Shown here piece after piece: positions 14,904 through 21,016 of a stretch of DNA of 29,377 nucleotides. The notes below the pieces were generated by a model. That model worked only from the letters and a program-made list of their open reading frames with translations, was not told the origin of the DNA and did no database searches. Source of the stretch: Bacilli bacterium. Lineage in GTDB: Bacteria; Bacillota_I; Bacilli_A; RF39; UBA660. Position numbers and translations under genes: made by a program. The stretch spans positions 1-29,377 of the forward strand of contig JAEEMF010000046.1 of assembly GCA_016283075.1 (NCBI GenBank). The letters are read 5' to 3'. Numbering within the stretch: position 1 is the first letter of the stretch; each line of letters opens with the position of its first letter.

Positions 14904-15521
14904 ATGAAAATAAAAATTGGTAGTGAAAGATTAGTATATATAGTTATTATTGTTATTATTGGAGCATTTGTTCTTAATATGAAACAAATATATAACTTTA
15001 TGGATAAATTAAAACGTGGAGAGTTCTTTAAAAAGACTCATGTTGCTACTAAATCAGATGATGTAGTAGTACCTGTAGAAGATTCTTATGAGATAGTTAC
15101 TCCAACCGGAGATATACTTTATATTTGTAATCTAAAAGAAAGTGATAGTACAAGTAATGAAAAAAATGTTACTGTATCTTTATACGGATATGATGGTATA
15201 TTAAGTGGTATAAAACAAGTTACTGCTTATGATAGTTCTTCTGCTGATTCAGCAAATTATCTTTACTCTGAAAGTAGTAAATATAATGAGTTAAAGAATT
15301 CTAACAAAAGTATAAAAGGATTTAGTGTTGAATATAAAATGTCAGGTACTACATCCCTTTCTACTACAGTAGCAATCGATTTAACTAAAACAAGTGTAGA
15401 TAATATTACTTCTACTCATTCAAGTATTCTTTATTTAAAAGGTAAATTAAATGATACTGTAGAAGATTTAGTAAAAGAATATAAAGAAGGAGGTTTTACT
15501 TGTGGACAACAATCAAACTAA
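14904..15521 (+). CDS. Unrecognised membrane-anchored extracellular protein
   Basis: A 205-residue protein with one N-terminal membrane segment (residues 8-24, LVYIVIIVIIGAFVLNM), a short basic stretch, then a Ser/Thr-rich polar domain of about 150 residues that should lie outside the cell. No Cys lipobox and no known domain is visible. The ATG follows GATAGGAGAATGTGAA. The next gene starts 20 bases before this one ends, in another frame, and its strong ribosome binding site AAGGAGG (15486-15492) lies within this gene. The two are therefore translationally linked and may work as a pair at the membrane. Function unknown. Confidence 0.75.
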   Translation: MKIKIGSERLVYIVIIVIIGAFVLNMKQIYNFMDKLKRGEFFKKTHVATKSDDVVVPVEDSYEIVTPTGDILYICNLKESDSTSNEKNVTVSLYGYDGILSGIKQVTAYDSSSADSANYLYSESSKYNELKNSNKSIKGFSVEYKMSGTTSLSTTVAIDLTKTSVDNITSTHSSILYLKGKLNDTVEDLVKEYKEGGFTCGQQSN

Positions 15522-15933
15522 TGTAACTCCTGAAACAGTAGCACCTGCGCAAGTAGAAGCAGTACCTGCCCCTACTCCAGCTCCAGCGGCTCCTGAGGTT
15601 CCTGTAACTCCATCAGTTCAACCAGTAGAACCTGTACAACCTGTACCTGTAGAACAAGCACCGGTTACTCCAGAAGTTCCTGGTACTCCAGTAGCAGCTC
15701 CTGCAGCTCCAGCATCAGATGTTGTAACATCAGGTACTGCAACTGAAGAAGAAATTGAAATAGATGCTTCTAAACCTAATGTAGAAGTTCTTGATGAGTA
15801 TGCTATTAATAAAGATGTAGAAGAATCTAAGTCAAAAAATAAGAAAAACTGGACTTTTATAATATTATTCTTTGCAATACTATTTATTGCAGTATTTGCA
15901 TTTAAATATATTATTAAATATATTGGAATTTAA
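15502..15933 (+). CDS. Pro/Val/Ala-rich protein with C-terminal membrane anchor
   Basis: A 143-residue protein starting with GTG after AAGGAGGTTTTACTT. Residues about 8-75 are a low-complexity run built from P, V, A, E, Q and T (units such as VPVTP, VEPVQPVP, VTPEVPGTP). An acidic stretch follows (TEEEIEIDASK), then a Lys/Ser/Asn segment (VEESKSKNKKN), and a single hydrophobic segment near the C-terminus (residues about 117-138). This looks like a tail-anchored protein whose Pro-rich part stays in the cytoplasm, because Lys residues flank the N-side of the anchor; the reverse topology cannot be excluded. It has no homologue I recognise. Its terminator was interrupted by the insertion sequence that follows. 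Confidence 0.75.
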   Translation: MDNNQTNVTPETVAPAQVEAVPAPTPAPAAPEVPVTPSVQPVEPVQPVPVEQAPVTPEVPGTPVAAPAAPASDVVTSGTATEEEIEIDASKPNVEVLDEYAINKDVEESKSKNKKNWTFIILFFAILFIAVFAFKYIIKYIGI

Positions 15934-15943
15934 AAAAGAACAC
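15932..15943. terminator. Left arm of a bidirectional terminator split by the IS
   Basis: AAAAGAACAC (15934-15943) is the exact complement of GTGTTCTTTT at 17295-17304. Read on the minus strand this arm continues as TTTTTT, so the original palindrome terminated both convergent genes. The two arms are now about 1.35 kb apart. Confidence 0.7.
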
Positions 15944-15951
15944 TTTATACT

Positions 15952-15983
15952 AGTCAACTAAAAGTAGACAACTAAAAAAGACA
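15952..15983 (+). repeat. Terminal inverted repeat of the IS, OrfB side
   Basis: Contains AACTAAAAGTAGACA and TAAAAAAGACA; pairs with the repeat at 17252-17283 (26 of 32 identical). Confidence 0.8.
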
Positions 15984-15985
15984 TT

Positions 15986-16816
15986 TTAGAACCCTAATTC
16001 AGATTTATATTGAATTGGGGTTTTATAGTTTAATGCATAACTTGGTCTTTCATTATTATAGTAATCAATGTATAATTTAATTAGATTTGGAACGTCATTA
16101 GAATGTTTTAAATCAAAATCTATAAACAATTCTTCTTTAATCCCACCGTTTAATGACTCGTTTACTGGATTATCTGTTGGAGTACCAGCTCGACTCATTG
16201 AACGTTCAATATTGAAATCATTAAGGAGATTGTTATATGACTTAGAAGAATAAACTGAACCTTGATCAGTGTGTAAAATGATTGGTTCATTAATTTGTTC
16301 TTCTTTTATTTTGTTTAAAACTTGTTTTAATCCATCATAATATGAAGTAATTGCTCCTTTTCTGGCAGCTAATCCATATCCCAATATTTCTTTGTTCCAC
16401 GCATCAAAATACATTGTTAATTCATAATATGTTCCTTTTACTCTGAATGCGGTCATATCTGATACGATTACTTGATATGGCCTAGTTAAATATTTCCAAC
16501 CATTCCATACCAAGTTGCTGTATTTTTCGTGCTCTTCTTCTGGTTTTTTCCATTGATAATGCTTACCTTGATATCTTATATTTTCATACTTACATAATCT
16601 ATGAACATAATTATCAGTATAATAAACACCATATATATTTCTAATGTGGTTATTAATCCACCTATAACCATGTGATTTATGCTTGTTATGAACTTTTTTA
16701 ATAAGTTCTAAATCACTTTGCCTTGACATTTCTCTTAAACTAGGATTTTCTTTTCTATATTTCCATTTATAGTATCCAGATCTACTTACTGTCATATAAT
16801 CACATAATAATTTCAC
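15986..16816 (-). CDS. IS3-family transposase OrfB (DDE integrase)
   Basis: The catalytic half of the transposase, of the rve integrase fold. The DDE triad is visible: Asp in VIVSDMTAF, Asp in LHTDQGSVYSS, and Glu in NPVNESLNGGIKEE. SRSGYYKW near the N-terminus is part of the HTH_21 region. The first ATG in this frame is at 16816, but the same frame is open upstream into orfA (GIRYYIRQEYKIVDEYKNKY and before). In IS150-like elements the main product is an OrfAB fusion made by -1 frameshifting, so the functional frame probably begins at the slippery A7 at 16912-16918. No stop or frameshift damage is seen; it ends 3 bases inside the terminal repeat. Confidence 0.93.
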   Translation of the reverse strand: MKLLCDYMTVSRSGYYKWKYRKENPSLREMSRQSDLELIKKVHNKHKSHGYRWINNHIRNIYGVYYTDNYVHRLCKYENIRYQGKHYQWKKPEEEHEKYSNLVWNGWKYLTRPYQVIVSDMTAFRVKGTYYELTMYFDAWNKEILGYGLAARKGAITSYYDGLKQVLNKIKEEQINEPIILHTDQGSVYSSKSYNNLLNDFNIERSMSRAGTPTDNPVNESLNGGIKEELFIDFDLKHSNDVPNLIKLYIDYYNNERPSYALNYKTPIQYKSELGF

Positions 16817-16842
16817 ACCATATTTATTTTTATATTCATCAA

Positions 16843-17205
16843 CTATTTTGTATTCTTGTCGAATGTAGTAACGAATTCCTTTTCGGCCCCAACTCCTTTC
16901 ACCATATAACCTTTTTTTAATCTAGCAATCTCAATTTCTTTTTTCATTAATTCTAGTTCAAGTTCTTCTATTTTATTTTTAGGTTTTCTTAAATGTATTC
17001 CCGCATGTGGATTCTTATATTTTGACCTGCCAGTGTTTGATATTAAACCTTCTAATCCGTTTTTTTGATATTTATCATTCCAACGATAAATTATCCTCAT
17101 TGCGATATCATATTCACTGGCCAACTTTTTTATTGATTCGCCATTTAGATATCTTTTAAGAATCATTTCTTTTTCTTCAGGTGATTTCATGTTATTCTTT
17201 CTCAT
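16843..17205 (-). CDS. IS3-family transposase OrfA (HTH protein)
   Basis: A 120-residue protein that binds the ends of the element. The N-terminal helix-turn-helix reads KSPEEKEMILKRYLNGESI...LASEYDIAMRIIYRWND; a linker KNGLEGL and a C-terminal Leu/Glu/Lys-rich coiled-coil (IEELELELMKKEIEIARLKK) follow, which usually serves as a leucine zipper. Translation starts near 17205 after a TAAGGAGGATAAAGT sequence on the minus strand; ATG at 17190 is an alternative. It ends in zero frame at TAG 16843. A -1 shift at the A7 run would fuse it to OrfB. Confidence 0.9.
   Translation of the reverse strand: MRKNNMKSPEEKEMILKRYLNGESIKKLASEYDIAMRIIYRWNDKYQKNGLEGLISNTGRSKYKNPHAGIHLRKPKNKIEELELELMKKEIEIARLKKGYMVKGVGAEKEFVTTFDKNTK
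16912..16918 (-). other. Probable -1 ribosomal frameshift site for OrfAB
   Basis: Minus strand reads TTAAAAAAAGG; in the orfA frame this is TT-A_AAA_AAA-G, a classic slippery heptamer. It lies at the end of the OrfA coiled coil, and the -1 frame is open from here through orfB. Confidence 0.75.
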
Positions 17206-17251
17206 ACTTTATCCTCCTTAATTACATTATTACACAAAAAAATGTAAACAG

Positions 17252-17283
17252 TGTCTTTTTTAACTGTCTACATTTAGTTTATC
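17252..17283 (+). repeat. Terminal inverted repeat of the IS, OrfA side
   Basis: Complementary partner of the repeat at 15952-15983. It lies about 46 bases upstream of orfA and probably overlaps its promoter. Confidence 0.8.
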
Positions 17284-17294
17284 ACTTCACTTAT

Positions 17295-17310
17295 GTGTTC
17301 TTTTATTTTT
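17295..17310. terminator. Right arm of the terminator split by the IS
   Basis: GTGTTCTTTT (17295-17304) followed by ATTTTT. It pairs exactly with 15934-15943. The stop codon of the minus-strand RNHCP gene (17303-17305) lies in the arm. Confidence 0.7.
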
Positions 17311-17605
17311 GTATTGATAAATTAATAATTAAATCCATATCATCATCATTAGCCATGATGTTTTTATGTTCATTATTACATTTTGTACATTTATATAATA
17401 TTTTGTATGTATCCTTAAATTTTTCTATTCCTACTGGCTTTAGTAATCCTTTGCACTCATTTGCCCTATCACCTGGGTTGATATCTACATGTTTTGAGTA
17501 TAGGCAGTATGGACAGTGATCTCTAGCTGTATAGTTTAGAGTACTCACTTCTTTACCACAATTTTCACATACAAAATTTTCATCTCTCATAGTAAAAGTT
17601 TTCAT
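17303..17605 (-). CDS. RNHCP domain protein
   Basis: A 100-residue zinc-ribbon-like protein. The family core is nearly intact: FVCENCGKEV, then ARDHCPYCLYSKHVD, where family members usually read RNHCP-x-CLYS, then PGDRANECKGLLKPVGIE, and a C-terminal CTKC pair followed by EHKN. The Cys pairs (CENC, HCPYC, CTKC) can bind one or two zinc ions. The family is widespread and uncharacterised; an RNA-related role is sometimes guessed but unproven. Translation starts at ATG 17605 after AGAGGTGAGATA on the minus strand, with TATAAT at 17626-17621. It is convergent with the Pro-rich gene and shared its terminator before the IS inserted. Confidence 0.87.
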   Translation of the reverse strand: MKTFTMRDENFVCENCGKEVSTLNYTARDHCPYCLYSKHVDINPGDRANECKGLLKPVGIEKFKDTYKILYKCTKCNNEHKNIMANDDDMDLIINLSIQK

Positions 17606-17620
17606 TATCTCACCTCTTTA

Positions 17621-17665
17621 ATTATAACATATTTTATTTAAAACCAATAAATATTATGATATAAT
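17621..17665. promoter_or_regulatory. Divergent promoters of the RNHCP gene and scpA
   Basis: On the minus strand, TATAAT (17626-17621) with a possible TATTGG -35 at 17 bases. On the plus strand, extended -10 TGATATAAT (17657-17665), 23 bases before scpA. The elements share 45 bases, so the two genes may compete for polymerase. Confidence 0.6.
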
Positions 17666-17688
17666 TAAAGAGACTTGAAGGTGAATAT

Positions 17689-18417
17689 ATGGAGTATTTA
17701 GTTGAGATAAATGATTTTGAAGGCCCACTAGATTTACTTCTTCATTTAATTAAACAATCAGAAATGGATATATATGATATAAATATTGAAGAGATAACTG
17801 AACAGTATTTAAATTATATAAATCGTATGGAAGAAATGAATTTAAATGTTGCTAGTGAATACCTAGTTATGGCTGCAGAATTAATGGAAATTAAGTCTAG
17901 TAGTTTACTTCCTAAAAGAGATACTACATCTACTGAAGATGATAATTATGAGGAAGATCCTAGAGAGGCACTAATAAATAGATTAATTGAATATGAAAAA
18001 TATAAAAATGTATCATCTTCATTAAAAGAATTTGAGTTAGAACGTCAAAAATCATTTACAAGAGAATCATCTGATTTAACAGAACTACTTAATATAGAAC
18101 AAAATAAAGTAGATGAAACTTTTGATATGAATGATTTAATAAGTGCATTTAATGAAATGCTTAAAAGAAATGAACTAAATAAACCATTAAATACTAAAGT
18201 TACCACTAAAGAATACTCAATTAATGAACGTAGTAAACAAATTAAGAATATATTAAAAACAAAGAAAAAAGTTGAATTTACAGAACTTTTTGATAATTTT
18301 TCTAAAGATTATGTAGTTGTAACATTCTTATCTATTCTAGCTATGGCTAAAGATAAAGAACTACATATTACTCAGGAAAAGAATTTTGATAAAATACTTA
18401 TTGAAGAAGGTGAATAA
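17689..18417 (+). CDS. scpA: Segregation and condensation protein ScpA
   Basis: The kleisin subunit of the Smc-ScpAB condensin that organises and separates chromosomes. The 242-residue product opens with the family signature YLVEINDFEGPLDLLLHLI, which contacts the Smc neck; the acidic middle (TEDDNYEEDPREAL) is the flexible linker; the C-terminal winged helix (EFTELFDNFSKDYVVVTFLSILAMAK) binds the Smc head. The ATG follows GAAGGTGAATAT. scpB starts directly after the stop codon, as in most Bacillota, so the two are made together in the required ratio. smc itself is not in this window. Confidence 0.95.
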   Translation: MEYLVEINDFEGPLDLLLHLIKQSEMDIYDINIEEITEQYLNYINRMEEMNLNVASEYLVMAAELMEIKSSSLLPKRDTTSTEDDNYEEDPREALINRLIEYEKYKNVSSSLKEFELERQKSFTRESSDLTELLNIEQNKVDETFDMNDLISAFNEMLKRNELNKPLNTKVTTKEYSINERSKQIKNILKTKKKVEFTELFDNFSKDYVVVTFLSILAMAKDKELHITQEKNFDKILIEEGE

Positions 18418-18975
18418 ATGGAACAACTTGGTGTATTAGAAGGTCTTCTATTCGTTGTAGGTGACGAAGGAATAAGTGAAGAACGTCTTTTAGATGTGTT
18501 AAAAGTAAATAAAGAAAGACTTGATTATTTAATAACTAAATTAAGTGAAAAATATGAATCACCTGAATCAGGTTTATCTATTGAAAAATATGCTGATAAA
18601 TTTAAATTAACTACTAAGAAAGAACATAATTCATATTATGAAGAAATAGTAGAAATAGAAAAGAACTCTGAATTAAGTAATTCGGCTTTAGAAACACTTG
18701 CTGTTATAGCATATAACTCCCCTACTACACGTTCCTTTGTAGATAGTATTAGAGGATTAGATAGTTCTTATCAAATTAAGAAACTATTATATCGTAATTT
18801 AATTAAAGAAGTTGGTAGATCTGATTTACCAGGTAGACCTATTCTTTATTCAGTAACTGATGAATTCTTAGATTATATGGGGCTATCTTCATTAAGTGAT
18901 TTACCTGAAATTACTGAACCCGAAATAGAAATAGATAATGAAAAAGACTTATATGAGTCTAAATATACTGAATAA
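18418..18975 (+). CDS. scpB: Segregation and condensation protein ScpB
   Basis: ScpB dimers bind the ScpA linker and regulate Smc ATPase. The 185-residue protein has the two winged-helix domains of the family: LGVLEGLLFVVGDEGISEERL and the second with SALETLAVIAYNSPTTRSFVDSIRG, plus the conserved LYRNLIKEVGRSDLPGRPILYSVTDEFL. The ATG abuts the scpA stop codon (TAAATG), with GAAGGTGAA serving as ribosome binding site inside scpA, which implies translational coupling. The C-terminus is acidic. No terminator is obvious behind it; the tRNA promoter follows after about 10 bases. Confidence 0.95.
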   Translation: MEQLGVLEGLLFVVGDEGISEERLLDVLKVNKERLDYLITKLSEKYESPESGLSIEKYADKFKLTTKKEHNSYYEEIVEIEKNSELSNSALETLAVIAYNSPTTRSFVDSIRGLDSSYQIKKLLYRNLIKEVGRSDLPGRPILYSVTDEFLDYMGLSSLSDLPEITEPEIEIDNEKDLYESKYTE

Positions 18976-18983
18976 TTTTTAAT

Positions 18984-19011
18984 TTGTTAATTATATTATT
19001 TGTGATATAAT
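18984..19011 (+). promoter_or_regulatory. tRNA-Leu promoter
   Basis: TTGTTA (18984-18989), 16 bases, TATAAT (19006-19011) with TG in the extended position. Start is expected a few bases before the tRNA. Confidence 0.7.
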
Positions 19012-19021
19012 TAACACATAT

Positions 19022-19106
19022 GCCGGTATGATGGAATTGGTAGTCATGCTTGACTCAAAATCAAGTGAGTTATCTCGTGTCGGTTCGAGTCCGACTACCG
19101 GTACCA
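19022..19106 (+). tRNA. tRNA-Leu (anticodon CAA)
   Basis: An 85-nt type II tRNA with encoded CCA. Acceptor GCCGGTA pairs with TACCGGT (G1-U72 wobble). The anticodon stem CTTGA/TCAAG frames the loop CTCAAAA, anticodon CAA, reading UUG. It has a long variable arm (GAGTTATCTC), and the T arm is GTCGG-TTCGAGT-CCGAC. It reads UUG, a Leu codon that is rarer than UUA here. Confidence 0.95.
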
Positions 19107-19134
19107 ATAAATTTTTATAATTATTAAAAAGTAC

Positions 19135-19163
19135 TTGATATATTTTAAAAAACTTGATAAAAT
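19135..19163 (+). promoter_or_regulatory. tRNA-His promoter
   Basis: TTGATA (19135-19140), exactly 17 bases, TAAAAT (19158-19163) with TG one base upstream. Start near 19170, shortly before the tRNA. Confidence 0.65.
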
Positions 19164-19182
19164 ACTCTCGTACTTTGCAAAT

Positions 19183-19259
19183 GGCGAAATTGGTGAAGTG
19201 GTTAACACGGCGGATTGTGGTTCCGTTATGCAAGGGTTCGATCCCCTTATTTCGCCCCA
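19183..19259 (+). tRNA. tRNA-His (anticodon GTG)
   Basis: A 77-nt tRNA with encoded G-1 opposite C73, the identity mark of tRNA-His, and encoded CCA. Acceptor GCGAAAT pairs with ATTTCGC; the anticodon stem GCGGA/TCCGT frames TTGTGGT (anticodon GTG); the T arm is AAGGG-TTCGATC-CCCTT. Confidence 0.96.
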
Positions 19260-19269
19260 TTTTTAAAGA

Positions 19270-19297
19270 AAAAGAAGAGTTATACTCTTCTTTTTTT
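19270..19297. terminator. Bidirectional terminator between tRNA-His and the convergent gene
   Basis: AAAAGAAGAGT-TAT-ACTCTTCTTTT with T runs on the plus strand and an A-rich left side, so it can work on both strands. It overlaps the stop codon of the minus-strand gene. Confidence 0.88.
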
Positions 19298-20267
19298 ATT
19301 CTTTTATAAGTTTTTTATCTCTTTCTTCTTCACATAATGATTTAAGATCTTTTTCACATGATTCTTCGCATACTTCATAGCGTGCAACTGATTTTGTTAT
19401 ATCTTCGAATTTTTTAGATGGTATATAAACCATTATTTGTCCTATACCTATTCCTATAAAGAAACAAATAAGTTCAACTGAAACAGCGTTATTAGGTATT
19501 TTCGCTTTAACTTTATCTTCTTTATCGATAACTGTTATTAATAGTTCACTTGTTTCTTTAGCACTTTTTTCTTGTTCTGTTAAATTTGTTTTTACTTCAT
19601 TTGTAGTTGAATATGCTTCTCCAAATAATTCAACTAGATTTACAATTTTCTTTTCTTCATCATCTAAAGACATATATCCTTTAAATAGTTTGATATTATC
19701 TTCATCGATTTTGAACTCAGATATTGTTCTTTCATAGTTACCATCAGCATTTTTAACCCATTTAGAATATGTTATATATTTAGGTGGTACTTTATCTGTA
19801 TTTCTAACATATGTTTTACTATTAGATTCTACAACATGTGGATAAAGTGTATCATCTTCTATAATTCCCTCAGCATCTTCATCACGTGTATAAGATATTT
19901 CGTTTTTAGCAACCATTTTAGTTAAGTTACCATCATATTTAATACCATTAATAGCTAGCCCACATAACATTGCTGGGATTACTGGACTAAATCCTTTTAC
20001 TAGTAACATTTTGAATTGTTTAGCTTTATTGCTTTTTAAATCAACTTTACAATCGGCAAGCATTAATGCTTCTTTTCTGAATTCATCATTATTTTTAATA
20101 TCCTCGATACCTTCCAAGTTTAATCCAGTATCTTCTATTACTTTTGCTATCTTTTCATCATCAGATAGATTTTTCTTAGGAAACTTCCCTATTATGTTTT
20201 TTAAACTAAATTTCTTTTCATTGTCTAAGTCTACTACTTTTAAATCTTTTTTCTTTTTCATTTTCAT
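19296..20267 (-). CDS. Unrecognised membrane protein with two membrane segments
   Basis: About 323 residues. The start is ATG 20267 or 20261, behind AGGGGAG; an in-frame TTG at 20282 is excluded because it coincides with the predicted transcription start. The protein begins with a Lys-rich cytoplasmic part of about 80 residues. A hydrophobic segment (FSPVIPAMLCGLAINGI, near 90-107) follows, then a large polar domain of about 145 residues with many Asp, Glu and Thr that should lie outside. A second hydrophobic segment (VELICFFIGIGIGQIMVYI, near 260-280) leads to a charged C-terminal tail with four Cys. No known domain recognised. It has its own consensus promoter and shares a bidirectional terminator with tRNA-His. 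It is divergent from mscL, which need not mean a related function. Confidence 0.75.
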   Translation of the reverse strand: MKMKKKKDLKVVDLDNEKKFSLKNIIGKFPKKNLSDDEKIAKVIEDTGLNLEGIEDIKNNDEFRKEALMLADCKVDLKSNKAKQFKMLLVKGFSPVIPAMLCGLAINGIKYDGNLTKMVAKNEISYTRDEDAEGIIEDDTLYPHVVESNSKTYVRNTDKVPPKYITYSKWVKNADGNYERTISEFKIDEDNIKLFKGYMSLDDEEKKIVNLVELFGEAYSTTNEVKTNLTEQEKSAKETSELLITVIDKEDKVKAKIPNNAVSVELICFFIGIGIGQIMVYIPSKKFEDITKSVARYEVCEESCEKDLKSLCEEERDKKLIKE

Positions 20268-20290
20268 ATTCTCCCCTATCAATTTGCTTT

Positions 20291-20319
20291 ATTTTATAAA
20301 AAATAATGAGATATGTCAA
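20291..20319 (-). promoter_or_regulatory. Consensus promoter of the minus-strand membrane protein
   Basis: On the minus strand: TTGACA (20319-20314), 17 bases, TAAAAT (20296-20291). Start is near 20284, about 17 bases before the first ATG. One of only two full TTGACA boxes in the window. Confidence 0.8.
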
Positions 20320-20327
20320 TTCTAATA

Positions 20328-20336
20328 TGATATAAT
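20328..20336 (+). promoter_or_regulatory. Extended -10 promoter of mscL
   Basis: TGATATAAT (20328-20336), 25 bases before the mscL start. It lies just upstream of the divergent promoter, so the two cores nearly touch. Confidence 0.65.
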
Positions 20337-20361
20337 TATCTTAGATATATAAGGAGGATTT

Positions 20362-20754
20362 ATGGTTAAAGAGTTTAAAGAATTTATTTCAAGAGGAAAT
20401 GTTATTGATTTAGCTGTTGGTGTTATTATAGGTGGTGCTTTTGGAAATATTGTTACTTCACTTGTTAATGACATCATTATGCCAATTATTGGTATGATTA
20501 TTGGAGGTATTAACTTTAGTAGTCTTTCTATCACTGTTGGTAAAGCATCTATTGCATATGGTAATTTTATTCAAAATGTTATTAACTTCTTAATAATAGC
20601 TTTATGTATTTTCTTTGTTGTTAAGTTTATGAATAAACTTGCTAGTTTAAAGAAAAAAGAAGAAAAGCAAGAAGCTGCTAATGAAGAAGCTAAACCTTCT
20701 GAAGAAGTATTACTTCTTAAAGAAATTAGAGATTTATTAAAGAAGAAAAAATAA
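20362..20754 (+). CDS. mscL: Large-conductance mechanosensitive channel MscL
   Basis: A pentameric membrane channel that opens at near-lytic tension and releases solutes on osmotic downshock. The 130-residue product has the amphipathic N-terminus FKEFISRGNVIDLAVGVIIGGAF, the pore-lining TM1 with VGVIIGGAFGNIVTSLVNDIIMPIIG, a periplasm-side loop, TM2 FIQNVINFLIIALCIFFVVKFMN, and the C-terminal charged helix ending LLKEIRDLLKKKK. Length is normal. The ATG follows TAAGGAGGATTT. A 55-residue membrane protein gene begins on the last base of its stop codon, so they are translationally coupled. Confidence 0.97.
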   Translation: MVKEFKEFISRGNVIDLAVGVIIGGAFGNIVTSLVNDIIMPIIGMIIGGINFSSLSITVGKASIAYGNFIQNVINFLIIALCIFFVVKFMNKLASLKKKEEKQEAANEEAKPSEEVLLLKEIRDLLKKKK

Positions 20755-20921
20755 TGAAAAAATCTAGAGTTTATTTAGCAATAGCTGTAATTACCTATTT
20801 AATATTAATGATTGTAAAAAAATTAGTTGGTATGCCTGACCTAGTATATTTAATGGTTATGGCATTTACTATTGCTGTAGCAATTACTGCAATAAGAGAA
20901 CAAACTAAAGAAGGAAAATAA
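20754..20921 (+). CDS. Small two-segment membrane protein coupled to mscL
   Basis: A 55-residue frame that starts with ATG sharing a base with the mscL stop (TAATG) and ends at TAA 20919-20921. It has a short basic N-terminus (MKKSR), a hydrophobic segment (VYLAIAVITYLILMIV), a turn KKLVGMPD, a second hydrophobic segment (LVYLMVMAFTIAVAITAI) and a charged tail. The intrinsic terminator begins within its last codons, which places the end of the transcript behind it and supports it as a real gene. Its ribosome binding site is weak, so it likely depends on coupling with mscL. No family recognised; it could be an mscL accessory protein, but that is a guess. Confidence 0.7.
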   Translation: MKKSRVYLAIAVITYLILMIVKKLVGMPDLVYLMVMAFTIAVAITAIREQTKEGK

Positions 20922-20933
20922 TCCTTCTTTTTT
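20907..20933 (+). terminator. Terminator of the mscL operon
   Basis: Perfect 9-bp stem AAAGAAGGA-AAATAA-TCCTTCTTT plus TTT, with the stop codon in the loop. Confidence 0.92.
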
Positions 20934-20944
20934 AATATGTAAAA

Positions 20945-20971
20945 TTAGCACTTACGTATTGACACTGCTAA
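20945..20971 (+). promoter_or_regulatory. CIRCE-like HrcA operator of htpG
   Basis: TTAGCACTT, exactly nine bases, CACTGCTAA. The CIRCE consensus is TTAGCACTC-N9-GAGTGCTAA, so 15 of 18 arm positions match with perfect spacing. It overlaps the -35 box (20959-20964), as expected for repression by HrcA. Confidence 0.82.
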
Positions 20972-20987
20972 TTAATAAGACTACAAT
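20959..20987 (+). promoter_or_regulatory. htpG promoter
   Basis: Full consensus TTGACA (20959-20964), 17 bases, TACAAT (20982-20987). A strong sigma-A type promoter under a repressor site. The leader is about 23 bases. Confidence 0.85.
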
Positions 20988-21016
20988 ATATAGTGTATTT
21001 GATAGGAGGAATATAA

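Larger units (their letters stand above)
15952..17283 (-). mobile_element. IS3-family (IS150-like) insertion sequence
   Basis: A 1332-bp element encoding OrfA and OrfB on the minus strand, with terminal inverted repeats at 15952-15983 and 17252-17283 matching at 26 of 32 positions. With these ends the flanks are ACT (15949-15951) and ACT (17284-17286), a plausible 3-bp target duplication as is usual for this family. The outermost bases of the repeats match poorly, so the ends could be off by a few bases. Both frames are open and the frameshift site is intact, so the element may still be active. It lies in the loop of a former terminator. Only one copy is in this window. Confidence 0.88.

Noticed and set aside
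17181..17519. 112-residue plus-strand reading frame
   Set aside because: It starts in the IS end and runs antisense over the RNHCP gene; no ribosome binding site, low-complexity Phe/Ser/Leu-rich product.
18991..19260. 89-residue minus-strand reading frame containing VPVVGLEPTRDNS and RNKGIEPLHNG
   Set aside because: It runs antisense through both tRNA genes. These phrases are the well-known false translations of antisense tRNA sequence.
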